From positions 124,001-188,000 of the forward strand of contig CALUJL010000029.1 in assembly GCA_944320955.1 (NCBI GenBank): DNA of 64,000 bases, in the 5' to 3' direction. Positions 1 through 9,301 of this stretch are shown here, one piece after another. Made by a program: the position numbers and the translations under genes. Within the stretch, counting starts at the first letter, position 1; each line of letters begins with the position of its first letter. This DNA is from an uncultured Bacteroidaceae bacterium (GTDB lineage: Bacteria; Bacteroidota; Bacteroidia; Bacteroidales; Bacteroidaceae). The notes beneath the pieces were generated by a model. The model made no database searches. It was given only the letters and a program-made list of their open reading frames with translations, and was not told where the DNA came from.

Positions 1-25
1 TAAAAACTTTTTCGGTAGTTTGTCG

Positions 26-33
26 TATTTTTG
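26..33 (+). promoter_or_regulatory. Bacteroidales -7 promoter element (TATTTTTG)
   Basis: This is an exact match to the Bacteroidota sigma-70 -7 consensus TAnnTTTG, 55 bases before the ATG at 88. It overlaps an upstream in-frame TTG at 31, so translation from that TTG would start at or before the transcript. This favours 88 as the start of the M16 gene. Confidence 0.6.
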
Positions 34-87
34 CCACACTTTTGTAATTTCCCGGCGTTTGCGGGGTCATTCCGCTGCCGACCGCTT

Positions 88-1332
88 ATGATAGACTACC
101 GGACTTATACTTTAGAAAACGGCCTTCGCCTCGTCCACAGTGCAGACTACAGCACGCAGATGGTGGCCCTCGATGTGCTCTACAACGTCGGCGCACGCGA
201 CGAAGATGCGGACCATACGGGGTTTGCCCACCTGTTCGAGCATCTGATGTTCGGGGGTTCGCAGCATATTGCCAACTTCGACGATCCCCTGCAGCTGGCC
301 GGCGGAGAAAGCAATGCCTGGACGAACAACGACGTGACCAACTACTACCTGACCGTGCCGCACCAAAACGTGGAGACCGCCTTCTGGCTGGAGAGCGACC
401 GCATGTTGGGCCTCGACTTCTCGATACGCTCTCTGGAAGTGCAGCGGCAGGTGGTGATGGAAGAGTTTAAGCAGCGCAACCTGAACCAGCCCTACGGCGA
501 CCTGGGGCACCTGCTCCGTCCGCTGGCCTACAGGGTGCATCCCTACCGCTGGCCCACCATCGGCAAAGAGCTCTCGCACATTGCCAATGCCACGCTGTGG
601 GACGTGGAGAATTTCTACAACTGCCACTACGCCCCGAACAATGCCGTATTGGCCGTGACGGGGCACATCTCCTTCGACACGGCTGTCCGGCTGGCCGAAA
701 AGTGGTTCGCCCCGATTCCGCCCCGCACGATTCCGCCCCGCAAGTTGCCGGCCGAGCCCCGGCAGACGGCCGAGCGCCGACTGGAAGTGGAGCGCCGCTC
801 GGTCCCGATCGATGCCTTGTTCATGGCTTTCCACATGTGCGGGCGCTTCCATCCCGACTTCTGTGCCTACGACATCGTGAGCGATGTCCTGAGCAACGGG
901 CGCTCCAGCCGTTTCGTGCGGCACTTGGTAAACGAGCGCAAGCTCTTTTCCTCCATCGATGCCTATGTCATGGGCAGTCTGAACCCCGGTTTGCTCCAAA
1001 TAAGCGGTAAACCGGCCGAAGGAGTCACACTTCAGGAGGCCGAAGCCGCCATTTGGGAAGAATTGCGCGAGCTGAAAGAAAATCTCGTGAGCGAGGAAGA
1101 ACTGGAGAAGGTAAAGAACAAGTTCGAATCGAACGAACTTTTCGGCAATATGAACTACCAACAGCTGGCCTACAACCTGGCTTTCTTCGAACTGGCAGGC
1201 GGAAATGCCGGAATGGTCAACGAAGAAGTGCCCCGCTACCGCTCCATTACGGCCGGACAGCTGCAGAGCATCGTCCGGCGCGCCATCGACCGTTCGAATT
1301 GCTGCATCATTTACTATCACGCCCAGAAGTGA
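88..1332 (+). CDS. M16 family zinc metallopeptidase (pitrilysin type), active subunit
   Basis: A 414-residue M16 peptidase. The inverted zinc motif HLFEH lies at residues 48-52 (His48, Glu51, His52), and the third ligand is probably Glu125 or Glu126 in VVMEEF, at the usual spacing. No signal peptide is visible, so the protein is probably cytoplasmic or membrane-associated; related proteins degrade unfolded polypeptides or peptides. The ATG at 88 is preferred because the promoter element lies at 26-33. At about 410 residues it is half the length of single-chain pitrilysins, as in bacterial M16 proteins that pair with an inactive homologue. Such a homologue, lacking HxxEH, is encoded at 38015-39301. 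The cyclophilin gene follows after 8 bases, suggesting cotranscription. Confidence 0.9.
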   Translation: MIDYRTYTLENGLRLVHSADYSTQMVALDVLYNVGARDEDADHTGFAHLFEHLMFGGSQHIANFDDPLQLAGGESNAWTNNDVTNYYLTVPHQNVETAFWLESDRMLGLDFSIRSLEVQRQVVMEEFKQRNLNQPYGDLGHLLRPLAYRVHPYRWPTIGKELSHIANATLWDVENFYNCHYAPNNAVLAVTGHISFDTAVRLAEKWFAPIPPRTIPPRKLPAEPRQTAERRLEVERRSVPIDALFMAFHMCGRFHPDFCAYDIVSDVLSNGRSSRFVRHLVNERKLFSSIDAYVMGSLNPGLLQISGKPAEGVTLQEAEAAIWEELRELKENLVSEEELEKVKNKFESNELFGNMNYQQLAYNLAFFELAGGNAGMVNEEVPRYRSITAGQLQSIVRRAIDRSNCCIIYYHAQK

Positions 1333-1340
1333 ATCCGCCC

Positions 1341-2225
1341 ATGAGAAGACGACGCAATACTCCCTGCGCCCTGCGTTTCCCGGAAAGGCCCGGCTTGCTT
1401 CTGCTGCTCATGCTGCATGTGCTGCTCGGCGCACCGCAATCACTGGCTCAAGACACTACTAAAATCCAATCCGATATGACCGAAAAAATCCTATTGCTGA
1501 CGCTTCCCGGAGGAGAAGTGCGCATCAAACTCTACAACGAGACCCCGCGTCATCGCGACAACATGCTGAAACTGGTGGAAGAGGGCTTCTACGACGGGAC
1601 ACTCTTCCACCGCGTAATCCGCGACTTCATGGTGCAAGGCGGCGATCCCGACTCGCGCACGGCGCAAAAGGGCGACTCGCTCGGGCGGGGCGACGTGGGT
1701 TATACCATTCCGGCCGAGTTCTCTCCCCGATTGTTCCACAAGAAAGGAGCCTTGTGCGCAGCGCGCCAGGGAGACGAGGTAAACCCGGAGAAGGCAAGCA
1801 GCGGCTGCCAGTTTTATATCGTTACGGGAAAGAAGTACAACCGCAGCCAGTTGCGCCAGATGGAAGAGCAGATGACACTGCAACGGGCCCAGATTTTCTT
1901 CCAGCAGCTGGCCAAAGAGCGATATGAGGACATCAAACGGCTGCGTCAGGAGCGCAACCGGAACGGGATGTATGCCCTCCAGGAGGAACTGGCCGCACAG
2001 GCCGAGGAAATGGCGCGGGAGAAAGACCCGTTCCGCTTCAGTGAAGAGCAGATAGAGGCTTATACGTCGGAAGGCGGCGCGCCGTTTCTCGACGGAAGCT
2101 ACACGGTATTCGGCGAAGTCATCTCGGGGATGGACGTGATAGAGGAGCTGGAAAAGGTGAAGACCGACCGCAACGACCGCCCCGCGGAGGATGTGCCGAT
2201 GCGGATTACCGTAGCCGAAGAGTGA
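1341..2225 (+). CDS. Cyclophilin-type peptidyl-prolyl cis-trans isomerase, exported
   Basis: A 294-residue cyclophilin that catalyses cis-trans isomerisation of Xaa-Pro bonds. Residues 1 to about 35 form an Arg-rich start and a hydrophobic signal segment ending near SLAQD, so it acts in the periplasm or is a lipoprotein-like export product. The active-site block FHRVIRDFMVQGGDP and the later blocks SSGCQFYIVTG and LDGSYTVFGEV are present. Between the last two is an insertion of about 75 charged residues rich in Arg, Glu and Gln, predicted helical, not part of the minimal cyclophilin fold. The ATG at 1341 is chosen because upstream in-frame sequence is only the shadow of the M16 gene. Its stop overlaps a possible GTG start of miaA. 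Confidence 0.9.
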   Translation: MRRRRNTPCALRFPERPGLLLLLMLHVLLGAPQSLAQDTTKIQSDMTEKILLLTLPGGEVRIKLYNETPRHRDNMLKLVEEGFYDGTLFHRVIRDFMVQGGDPDSRTAQKGDSLGRGDVGYTIPAEFSPRLFHKKGALCAARQGDEVNPEKASSGCQFYIVTGKKYNRSQLRQMEEQMTLQRAQIFFQQLAKERYEDIKRLRQERNRNGMYALQEELAAQAEEMAREKDPFRFSEEQIEAYTSEGGAPFLDGSYTVFGEVISGMDVIEELEKVKTDRNDRPAEDVPMRITVAEE

Positions 2226-2230
2226 AAAGG

Positions 2231-3211
2231 ATGGAGCACTCTGCCTGTGACCTGCTGACCATATTGGGCCCTACGGCGTCGGGCAAAACGGCTTTTGCCG
2301 CGCGCCTGGCCCGCAGGGTGGGCGGGGAAATCATCAGTGCCGACTCCCGCCAGCTCTACCGCCGCATGGACCTGGGGACGGGGAAGGACCTGGCCGACTA
2401 TGTGATAGACGGCATACGGGTTCCCTACCACCTGATCGACATTTGCGAGCCGGGTTACCGCTATAACCTCTTCGAATACCAGCGCGACTTCCTCGCCGCT
2501 TACGAAGAGATCGGCGCGCGCGGCGCTTTCCCCATACTCTGCGGGGGAACGGGGCTGTACATAGAGAGCGTCCTGCGCGGCTACCGCATGACGCCCGTGC
2601 CCGAAAATCCGGAACTGCGCGCCGCGCTTGCGGAAAAGCCCCTGGCCGAGCTGGCCCGGATACTGGGCACCTACAAAACGCTCCACAACACCACGGACAT
2701 CGACACGCCGAAACGCGCCATACGGGCCATCGAGATACAGGAATACTATCGGCTCCATCCGCTCCGCGAACGCGAATTTCCCGAGTTGCGCAGCCTGGTT
2801 GTCGGCTTGTCCGTGGACCGCGAGGTGCGCCGCGAGCGGATTTCGCGACGGCTGAGGCAGCGCCTGGAAGAAGGCATGGCCGACGAGGTGCGCTCCCTGC
2901 TTCGCGAGGGGATAGCCCCGGAGGATTTGCTCTACTACGGCCTGGAATACAAATACCTCACCCTCTACGTGACGGGCAAGATGAGCTACGAGGAGATGTT
3001 TGCGAAGCTGGAGATTGCCATCCACCAGTTTGCCAAGCGGCAGATGACTTGGTTTCGGGGCATGGAGCGCCGCGGATTCCGGATCCACTGGATAGACGCG
3101 GCACTGCCGGACGAGGAGAAAATAGCCCGGACTCTGGGGCTGCTTTCCGAAGAAAGCCCCGGCTGTGCCCCCAAGAGGCCGGGCGCGCCTGAGGGGGAAG
3201 AAGGGCAATAG
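2231..3211 (+). CDS. miaA: tRNA dimethylallyltransferase MiaA
   Basis: A 326-residue enzyme that transfers a dimethylallyl group to N6 of A37 in tRNAs reading UNN codons. The P-loop GPTASGKT is at residues 13-20, followed by the family block DSRQLYRRMDLGTGK. The C-terminal tail is Pro/Gly/Glu-rich and probably dispensable. The ATG at 2231 is preferred; an in-frame GTG at 2222 overlaps the cyclophilin stop codon and would add three residues. The tight junction indicates an operon with the M16 and cyclophilin genes. The length matches the family norm. Confidence 0.95.
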   Translation: MEHSACDLLTILGPTASGKTAFAARLARRVGGEIISADSRQLYRRMDLGTGKDLADYVIDGIRVPYHLIDICEPGYRYNLFEYQRDFLAAYEEIGARGAFPILCGGTGLYIESVLRGYRMTPVPENPELRAALAEKPLAELARILGTYKTLHNTTDIDTPKRAIRAIEIQEYYRLHPLREREFPELRSLVVGLSVDREVRRERISRRLRQRLEEGMADEVRSLLREGIAPEDLLYYGLEYKYLTLYVTGKMSYEEMFAKLEIAIHQFAKRQMTWFRGMERRGFRIHWIDAALPDEEKIARTLGLLSEESPGCAPKRPGAPEGEEGQ

Positions 3212-3318
3212 GAAAGGAGAAGTGGGGCAAACTTCCGCTTTTTGCCCCGGCAAGACCGGAAATATCAGAAAAAGTGATTACCTTGCACACCGATTCCCAA
3301 AAATAGTGATACCGAGAT

Positions 3319-4050
3319 ATGGAAGAACTGCTGGCCCTCGATAGAGCGCTTCTGCTGGAATGGAACGGAAGCGACAGCCTGTTTCTGGACGGCTACATGT
3401 GGATGTGTACCAACATGTGGATGTGGATGCCCCTGGCACTGGTCCTTTTCTATTTGATCCTGCGCAACAACGCTCCCTCGCGGGTGGTCCTGATCGTCGT
3501 GTTGCTGGCCCTGCTCATTACGGCTTCCGACCAGATTTCGAGCGGCCTGCTGAAACCGCTTGTCCACAGGCTCCGGCCGACACACGATGCGGCGCTGGCC
3601 CCGATGGTCGATACGGTTTTCGGCTACCGGGGAGGGCAATTCGGCTTTCCCTCTTCACACGCTGCCAACTCCTTTGCACTGTTTACCTTTACCGCCCTGC
3701 TTGTGCGCAACTGGGGCTACACGCTGAGCATGTTGCTCTGGGCGAGTGTCTTCTCCTACAGCCGCATCTATCTGGGCGTGCACTATCCCGGCGACATCGT
3801 GTGCGGCGCCCTGCTGGGCGTGTTCGTGGGGCTGGTGTTTTATCTGGTGTACGAAGCGCTCAACCGCAAGCTGGCCGTGGGAGGCCGCCGGGGCGGGAGC
3901 CGTGGAAGGGGTGGGTTTTCGTACCGGAACGGCCCGGAATCCCGGCAGACCAGGTCGGGCTATTCCATAGGAGAGGTATATTTTTTCATCGCTACCTACT
4001 TCGCGCTAAATCTGCTGGCCATGCTGATCGGGGTTTTCATCATGAACTGA
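3319..4050 (+). CDS. PAP2 family membrane phosphatase
   Basis: A 243-residue integral membrane phosphatase of the PAP2/undecaprenyl-diphosphatase type, probably acting on lipid phosphates. The three acid phosphatase signature blocks are clear: KPLVHRLRP (79-87), PSSHAAN (111-117) and SRIYLGVHYPGD (148-159, with the catalytic His). About five to six hydrophobic helices surround them. A Gly/Arg-rich cytoplasmic loop (about 193-220) precedes the last helix. The substrate (undecaprenyl pyrophosphate, phosphatidyl-phosphates or a lipid A phosphate) cannot be decided from sequence. The next small gene starts 20 bases after the stop and is probably cotranscribed. Confidence 0.9.
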   Translation: MEELLALDRALLLEWNGSDSLFLDGYMWMCTNMWMWMPLALVLFYLILRNNAPSRVVLIVVLLALLITASDQISSGLLKPLVHRLRPTHDAALAPMVDTVFGYRGGQFGFPSSHAANSFALFTFTALLVRNWGYTLSMLLWASVFSYSRIYLGVHYPGDIVCGALLGVFVGLVFYLVYEALNRKLAVGGRRGGSRGRGGFSYRNGPESRQTRSGYSIGEVYFFIATYFALNLLAMLIGVFIMN

Positions 4051-4070
4051 CGCATGGGAGGACTGGCGGA

Positions 4071-4337
4071 ATGAAGATTTTGACTTTCGACGAGCTCCGG
4101 AAATTCAAGGACAGCCTGCCCGACGGCGCCATGCACCGCATAGCGGACGAGCTGGGAATCGACGTGGAGACCGTGCGCAACTATTTCGGGGCTACAAACT
4201 TCCGGACCGGTTCGTGCGTGGGAATCCACTGGGAGCCCGGGCCGGACGGGGGCATCGTCTGCATCGACGACACGACGGTCTACGACCGGGCCTGCGCCAT
4301 CCTCCGGGAAGAGGAGGAAGAGGGACGGGGCGGCTGA
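4071..4337 (+). CDS. Small HTH-like putative DNA-binding protein
   Basis: An 88-residue protein. Residues about 20-38 (MHRIADELGIDVETVRNYF) read as a helix-turn-helix, followed by GATNFRTG and an acidic C-terminus ending in a run of Glu residues. I recall similar short proteins with a conserved IADELGI-VRNYFG core from other Bacteroidales, but no experimental function is known to me. It follows the PAP2 gene by 20 bases. DNA binding is inferred from the HTH-like pattern only; the acidic tail would be unusual for a plain repressor. Codon use matches its neighbours. Confidence 0.65.
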   Translation: MKILTFDELRKFKDSLPDGAMHRIADELGIDVETVRNYFGATNFRTGSCVGIHWEPGPDGGIVCIDDTTVYDRACAILREEEEEGRGG

Positions 4338-4369
4338 AATTTCCCGGCGCAGGGTGGCAGAAAATCATC

Positions 4370-4436
4370 AGGCGCTTTCCCGGAAAACCGCTGCCGCTTT
4401 TACCAAAAAGTGCTTGGGCTTTTTCGGAAAAGCGCC
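4370..4436. repeat. 22-bp palindromic unit repeat, locus A (three units, intergenic)
   Basis: Three tandem units of a dispersed repeat. The bases immediately after each A-run are at 4388, 4410 and 4432, an exact 22-base spacing. Each unit runs AAAAG or AAAAC, a GC-rich GCTGCCGC-like centre, then CTTTT and a TCCGG-type junction to the next unit. It lies between the small HTH gene and the terminator serving both flanking genes. Confidence 0.85.
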
Positions 4437-4472
4437 GCAGGAGGGAAACGTCTCTATATGGCAGCAAAAAAG

Positions 4473-4505
4473 CAAAGCCCCGGCGTATTTCGTGCCGGGG
4501 CTTTG
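4473..4505. terminator. Bidirectional intrinsic terminator
   Basis: A perfect 12-bp inverted repeat: CAAAGCCCCGGC (4473-4484) pairs with GCCGGGGCTTTG (4494-4505) around a 9-base loop. It lies between the convergent small HTH gene (+) and nitroreductase gene (-), and the ends of the arms supply short A/T runs for both strands. Confidence 0.8.
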
Positions 4506-4529
4506 TCTTATATCAGAAAGAAGACAGGG

Positions 4530-5045
4530 TCAGAGCCTTTCCATTATCTCGTCGAGCGTTTTGCGCTGGCGGGGCTTAGGGGTTTCTTCTGCCGGATAGC
4601 CGACGGGCACGATGGCCACGGGCTCCAAGGAGGCGGGCAGGCGGAAGAGTTCGCGGCACAGGGCGGCATCGAAGTTGCACACCCAGCAGGTGCCCAGCCC
4701 GCACTCGGCCGCGGCCAGGCAGAGGTGTTCGGTGGCGATGGCTACGTCGATGTCGGCATGGTCCTTGCCGTCGCAGGGGCGGTGCCAAGAGGCTTCGTGG
4801 TCGGCGCAGCAGAGCACGTAGACCGGTGCCTGCTGAAACCAGGGACGATCGTAGCACCGCTGTATGCCGGTCCGGGCCTGCGGGGAGGAGAGGAGGTAGA
4901 ATTTCCAAGGCTGCCTATTGACTGCCGAGGGGGAGAGGCGCACGCACTCCATGATGTAGGTCATTTTCTCGTCTTCCACGGGTATCGGCTTGTAGGCGCG
5001 GACGGAATGGCGCTCTTGCGCCAGTGTTGCGAAGAATTTGTTCAT
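4530..5045 (-). CDS. Nitroreductase family protein (FMN-dependent)
   Basis: A 171-residue NAD(P)H:FMN oxidoreductase of the short nitroreductase type. The N-terminal RHSVRAYK block is the FMN phosphate-binding motif, and SPSAVNRQPWKFY and GLGTCWVC are further family signatures. The natural substrate is unknown; these proteins reduce nitro compounds, quinones or flavins. The start MNKFFATL at 5045 is chosen because it places the RxSxRxY motif near residue 15, as in the family; the longer reading frame upstream has no support. It is the last gene of a leftward set below glyA, with a 142-base gap that holds only short inverted repeats. Confidence 0.9.
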   Translation of the reverse strand: MNKFFATLAQERHSVRAYKPIPVEDEKMTYIMECVRLSPSAVNRQPWKFYLLSSPQARTGIQRCYDRPWFQQAPVYVLCCADHEASWHRPCDGKDHADIDVAIATEHLCLAAAECGLGTCWVCNFDAALCRELFRLPASLEPVAIVPVGYPAEETPKPRQRKTLDEIMERL

Positions 5046-5187
5046 AATGGCATTGTGTTTAAAGATTGGTCCGGTATCGGGTTTGTGGGGCGGAAACCTA
5101 TGAAAACTGCGGGGCCTTCCCGCAAAGAGAGGGGGAGACTCCGCAGCATGGTATGGTCCGGAAAGGGGGACGAAGCGCCCCGCCGCC

Positions 5188-6468
5188 TTAATAGGCAAAG
5201 AGGGGATATTGCTTCATTGTCTCGTTGACGCGGGCACGCACTCCGGCAATGGTCTTTTCGTCCTCGGGCGCGTTGAGCACGGTCTCGATCATTTCGGCAA
5301 TCTCCTCCATGAAGGCTTCCTTGGCGCCGCGGGTCGTGATGGCCGGTGTGCCCAGACGGATGCCGCTGGTCTGGAACGCGGAACGGGAATCGAAGGGCAC
5401 CATGTTCTTATTGACTGTGATGTCTGCGGAAACGAGTGCTTTCTCGGCCACTTTTCCGGTCAGGTCGGGATATTTTTCCCGCAGGTCGACGAGCATGGAG
5501 TGGTTGTCCGTTCCGCCGGAGACGATAGTGAATCCACGCTTCATGAGGGCGTCGGCCAGGGCGGCGGCATTCTTTTTCACTTGAGTCTGGTAGTCCTTGA
5601 ACGAGGGGTCGAGCGCTTCGCCGAAAGCCACGGCCTTGGCGGCTATCACGTGCTCCAGCGGTCCGCCCTGGATGCCGGGGAAAACTGCCGAGTCGAGCAG
5701 CTGGGACATCATCTTGATTTCGCCCTTCGGTGTCTTCTTGCCCCACGGATTGGGGAAGTCCTTGCCCAGCAGGATGATGCCGCCGCGCGGTCCGCGCAGA
5801 GTCTTGTGGGTCGTGGAGGTAACGATATGGGCGTAGCGCAGGGGGTTGTCGAGCAATCCGGCAGCGATGAGCCCCGCGGGATGGGCCATGTCTATCATGA
5901 GCAGGGCGCCCACTTCGTCGGCTATGGCACGCATGCGCTTGTAATCCCACTCGCGGGAGTAGGCCGAGCCGCCTCCGATGATGAGTTTCGGACGTTCGCG
6001 CAGGGCTACTTCTTCCATCTGGTCGTAGTCGACGCGTCCGGTCTCGCGCGAAACGTTGTATTCACAAGGGCTATAGATGATTCCTGAGGTGTTTACGGTC
6101 GAACCGTGGGAGAGATGGCCGCCGTGTGCCAGGTTTAATCCCAGGAACTTGTCGCCGGGATTCAGGCAGGCCAGGAAGACTGCGGCATTGGCCTGCGCTC
6201 CGGAGTGTGGTTGCACGTTGGCCCACTCGGCTCCGAAGAGCTTCTTTATCCGCTCGATGGCTATGGTTTCGCTCTGGTCTACCACTTCGCAGCCTCCGTA
6301 GTAGCGCTTACCGGGATAACCTTCGGCATATTTGTTGGTCAGGCATGAGCCCATGGCTTGCATAACCTGGTCGCTTACGAAATTCTCCGAAGCTATCAGC
6401 TCGATTCCCTTGAGCTGCCGCTGATGTTCTTTCTCGATGATTTCGAAAATCAAGTCGTCTCTTTTCAT
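5188..6468 (-). CDS. glyA: Serine hydroxymethyltransferase GlyA
   Basis: A 426-residue PLP enzyme interconverting serine and glycine with tetrahydrofolate, the main source of one-carbon units. The PLP lysine is Lys222 in [13 protein letters not shown], and the N-terminal ELIASENF and [13 protein letters not shown] blocks that contact substrate and folate are intact. The length is typical. It has its own -7 element at 6534-6541, giving a leader of about 60 bases, so it can be expressed separately from the flavin reductase upstream. Confidence 0.98.
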   Translation of the reverse strand: MKRDDLIFEIIEKEHQRQLKGIELIASENFVSDQVMQAMGSCLTNKYAEGYPGKRYYGGCEVVDQSETIAIERIKKLFGAEWANVQPHSGAQANAAVFLACLNPGDKFLGLNLAHGGHLSHGSTVNTSGIIYSPCEYNVSRETGRVDYDQMEEVALRERPKLIIGGGSAYSREWDYKRMRAIADEVGALLMIDMAHPAGLIAAGLLDNPLRYAHIVTSTTHKTLRGPRGGIILLGKDFPNPWGKKTPKGEIKMMSQLLDSAVFPGIQGGPLEHVIAAKAVAFGEALDPSFKDYQTQVKKNAAALADALMKRGFTIVSGGTDNHSMLVDLREKYPDLTGKVAEKALVSADITVNKNMVPFDSRSAFQTSGIRLGTPAITTRGAKEAFMEEIAEMIETVLNAPEDEKTIAGVRARVNETMKQYPLFAY

Positions 6469-6533
6469 TCTTTTCTCTGTTTTTTGGTTGATTTATTTGC
6501 GGCTTTCTATCGGCAGGCGTTCGCCTTGCTGTG

Positions 6534-6541
6534 CAAAAGTA
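6534..6541 (-). promoter_or_regulatory. -7 promoter element for glyA (TACTTTTG on the minus strand)
   Basis: An exact TAnnTTTG match on the minus strand, in the 95-base gap between the flavin reductase stop and the glyA start. The expected transcription start lies about 60 bases before the glyA ATG. No clear -33 element is seen. Confidence 0.55.
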
Positions 6542-6563
6542 CGTCTTTTCGGCGGAAAGCGCC

Positions 6564-7133
6564 TTACTGCTTGGTGGTTTTCTTCTCTACGCTCCAGCCG
6601 AACTTGCCTATTTTCTGCCCCAGAGCGTAGTAGGCGCCGTGCAGATAGACAAGCGGATGGCTCTCGGAGAGCTCGAACTTTCCGGTAGCCGGGTCGAGGT
6701 ATTTTTCGTTTGCCCGGATGTTTACGACATCGGCAACGAACATGTCGTGCGAACCGAGCGGGACGATTTCCTTTACACGGCACTCGATGCTGAGCGGCGA
6801 CTCGCCGACAGAAGGTGCGCCCACTACGGCCGAGGGGATGGGGGTGAGGCCGGTTTCCTGAAACTTCTTGTAGTCACGGCCCGAACGTACACCGCACCAG
6901 TCTGTGGCACGCGCCATTTCTTCGGTCGTCAGGTTGATGACAAATTCCATATCCCGCTTGATCAGTGCATAAGAATGCCGTTCGGGGCGGACAGAGATGT
7001 AGCACATCGGGGGATTGGAGCAGAGCGTTCCGGTCCAGGCTATGGTGAGCAGGTTGTATTCATCCTCGGTTTTCCCGCAGCTGACAAGCACGGCGGGCAA
7101 AGGATAGACCATTGTTCCGGGTTTCCAGTTCAT
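6564..7133 (-). CDS. Flavin reductase family protein (FMN-binding)
   Basis: A 189-residue protein of the flavin reductase/FMN-binding split-barrel superfamily. Residues about 8-60 carry the PAVLVSCG...NLLTIAWTGTLCSNPPM block typical of these proteins, followed by FVINLTTEEMARATDWCGV. Members reduce flavin with NAD(P)H or act as FMN-dependent oxidoreductases; the specific reaction is unknown. It starts 36 bases after the DPP5-like peptidase stop, so the two are probably cotranscribed. Confidence 0.85.
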   Translation of the reverse strand: MNWKPGTMVYPLPAVLVSCGKTEDEYNLLTIAWTGTLCSNPPMCYISVRPERHSYALIKRDMEFVINLTTEEMARATDWCGVRSGRDYKKFQETGLTPIPSAVVGAPSVGESPLSIECRVKEIVPLGSHDMFVADVVNIRANEKYLDPATGKFELSESHPLVYLHGAYYALGQKIGKFGWSVEKKTTKQ

Positions 7134-7169
7134 AGTTTTTTCCTTACTCCTATATTTATATTTGCGTTC

Positions 7170-9275
7170 TTATTGGGGATTTTCTTGTTTCAGCCACCGG
7201 TCGAGCCATTTGTTGAAGGTGCGATACCAAAGAATGGAGTTCTGCGGACGGAGTACCCAGTGGTTTTCGTCGGGATAAAGCAGGAGTTGGGCCGGAAGTC
7301 CCCGCAGGCGTGCCGCACTGAAGGCCGACATGCCTTGAGAGGCAAGCACCCGGTAGTCCCGCACGCCGTGGATGCAGAGAATGGGGGTATCCCATGCTTC
7401 GACAAAGCGGTGGGGCGATTGGGCATAACTGTTGCGGATAGTCTCATTCTTCTCCGCCTCCCAATACGGGCCTCCCAAGTCCCAGTTGGGAAACCACTTC
7501 TCGTCGGTCTCCACGTATTGCTGCTCCAAATTGAAAAGTCCGTCGTGGGCTATGAAAGCCTTGAAGCGCTTCTCATGATGTCCGGCCAGCCAGTAGACGG
7601 AGAATCCTCCGAAACTGGCTCCTACACAGCCCAAATGCTCCGCGTCTACATAGGGTTCGGCAGCAATCGAGTCGATGGCTGTCAGATAGTCCCGCATACA
7701 TTGTCCGCCATAGTCGCCGCTGATGGCCTCGTTCCACTCCGGTCCGAAGCCGGGCATCCCGCGGCGGTTGGGCAAAACGTAGATATATCCGGCAGCGGCA
7801 AGCGTCTGGATATTCCAACGGTACGACCAGAACTGGGTGACGGGGCTTTGGGGACCGCCTTCGCAATAGAGCACGGCCGGGTATTTCTTCTGCGGATCGA
7901 ACTCGGGAGGGAAGACCACCCAGACGAGCATCTGCTTGCCGTCGGTAGTAGTCAGCCAGCGCTCTTCCACCCGGCCCAGCTTCAAGCGGTCGAAGATGGC
8001 CCGGTTGACCGACGTGATGGGGCGGGCTTCGCCCGTTTTGATTTCTACATTATATAATTCGTCGGCGGCGCTCAGAGAATGGCGCGATGCGATCAGCGAC
8101 CCGTCCGGGCCAAGGCCGACGAGAGAGTAGTCGTAATGGCCCGATGTGATGGCGCGGACTTTCTCTGTCTTCATATCCAAGGCATAAAGGTGCTTCGTCC
8201 CGTGCCATACGCCGGTAAAGTAAATCGTTTTCCCGTCCCGGCTCCAACACATGTTTTCTACATTCGAAGCGAAATCATGGCTCAGGAAATAGGGAGCGCG
8301 GGTATAGATGTTGAGCACACAGAGGCGGTTTAAGTCGCTTTCATATCCGTCGCGGGCCATGCTCAACCATGCCATTTGGGTGGAATCGGCAGGGTTGAAC
8401 ACCGGATTCTGGTCATAACCTCCATTTCCCAAGGTCAGGTTGCGGGAGAGACCGGAAGAGAGGTCGTAGATATAAATGTCGGAGTTGGTGGAAAGCGTAT
8501 AGTCGATTCCGCGTTTCTTGCGGCAGGTGTAGACGATAGCTTCTGAGGTCGGCACCCATGCCAGCTGCTCGATGCCTCCGAAGGGCTTCATCGGGCTCTC
8601 GTAAAGTTCGCCTTTCAGCAAATCTGTTGCGGCACCCACCGTTTCGCCATCAAACGGAGCCCAAAAAGGGTGGGGCACCTTGTCCACCCATTCGTCCCAA
8701 TGAAGGTACATAAGGTCATTGGCTATCCGTCCCGAAGCCTTCGGCAGGTCGGGATAAAGGTCTTCGGTCGTAGGCTCGGACTGCACCAGGGCTGTGAAAA
8801 GCACCTTCTTCCCATCGGGCGAAAAGGCAAAGCCGTCGATATTTCCCATGTAGGCCGAGAGTTTGCGCCGCCCGCTTCCGTCCGGGTTCATTTCCCAGAT
8901 CTGGCGCTGTCCGCCCTCGCCGGAGAGGAAAGCGACCTTAGTTCCGTCCTTTATCCATACCGGTTGGCTCCCTTCGCCCAGCAGGCGGGCGTCGTCGGCG
9001 CCGGGGGGTGTAGAAGAAATATAGATGCGCGTGTGGCTTTCTTCCGTCTTCCAGTCCGTGTATGTCACGGTATAAAGGATTTCCTTGCGGTCCGGCGAAA
9101 TGGAAGAAGCAGAAGTCCCTCCGATCCGCCCCATCGACCAAAGTATCTCGGGCGTCATGATCTCCGTTTTCTCCTGCCCGTTTCCTTCCGAAGCCCGGGC
9201 AGGCAGGGAAGGCGCAAGAGTGGCCGCCATGGCAGAGGCAGCCAGCAGCGATGTTTTCATCCAGTTGCTTATCAT
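7170..9275 (-). CDS. S9 family prolyl oligopeptidase, DPP5-like, exported
   Basis: A 701-residue serine peptidase. A signal peptide (about 1-28, ending ARAS) sends it to the periplasm. The N-terminal part (about 40-420) shows WD/propeller-like repeats such as FSPDGKKVLFTA, and the C-terminal alpha/beta hydrolase has the triad Ser554 (GASFGG), Asp640 (GVRDYRV) and His672 (DENHW). The layout and length match Porphyromonas gingivalis DPP5, which releases dipeptides after hydrophobic residues; the same specificity is inferred here. The alternative start MKTSLL at 9260 would give a more usual signal peptide. Confidence 0.9.
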   Translation of the reverse strand: MISNWMKTSLLAASAMAATLAPSLPARASEGNGQEKTEIMTPEILWSMGRIGGTSASSISPDRKEILYTVTYTDWKTEESHTRIYISSTPPGADDARLLGEGSQPVWIKDGTKVAFLSGEGGQRQIWEMNPDGSGRRKLSAYMGNIDGFAFSPDGKKVLFTALVQSEPTTEDLYPDLPKASGRIANDLMYLHWDEWVDKVPHPFWAPFDGETVGAATDLLKGELYESPMKPFGGIEQLAWVPTSEAIVYTCRKKRGIDYTLSTNSDIYIYDLSSGLSRNLTLGNGGYDQNPVFNPADSTQMAWLSMARDGYESDLNRLCVLNIYTRAPYFLSHDFASNVENMCWSRDGKTIYFTGVWHGTKHLYALDMKTEKVRAITSGHYDYSLVGLGPDGSLIASRHSLSAADELYNVEIKTGEARPITSVNRAIFDRLKLGRVEERWLTTTDGKQMLVWVVFPPEFDPQKKYPAVLYCEGGPQSPVTQFWSYRWNIQTLAAAGYIYVLPNRRGMPGFGPEWNEAISGDYGGQCMRDYLTAIDSIAAEPYVDAEHLGCVGASFGGFSVYWLAGHHEKRFKAFIAHDGLFNLEQQYVETDEKWFPNWDLGGPYWEAEKNETIRNSYAQSPHRFVEAWDTPILCIHGVRDYRVLASQGMSAFSAARLRGLPAQLLLYPDENHWVLRPQNSILWYRTFNKWLDRWLKQENPQ

Positions 9276-9301
9276 ATATATAAAGGTATAGTTTCGGGGA
9301 A

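Noticed and set aside
31..87. TTG-started extension of the M16 gene, and similar TTG extensions of ftsY, moxR and pyrB.
   Set aside because: Each TTG overlaps a TAnnTTTG promoter element, so it would not be within the transcript.
3137..3165. Palindrome at the end of miaA (GGGGCTGCTTTC with GAAAGCCCC) as another 22-bp repeat copy.
   Set aside because: Only one partial unit, without a second unit at 22-base spacing.
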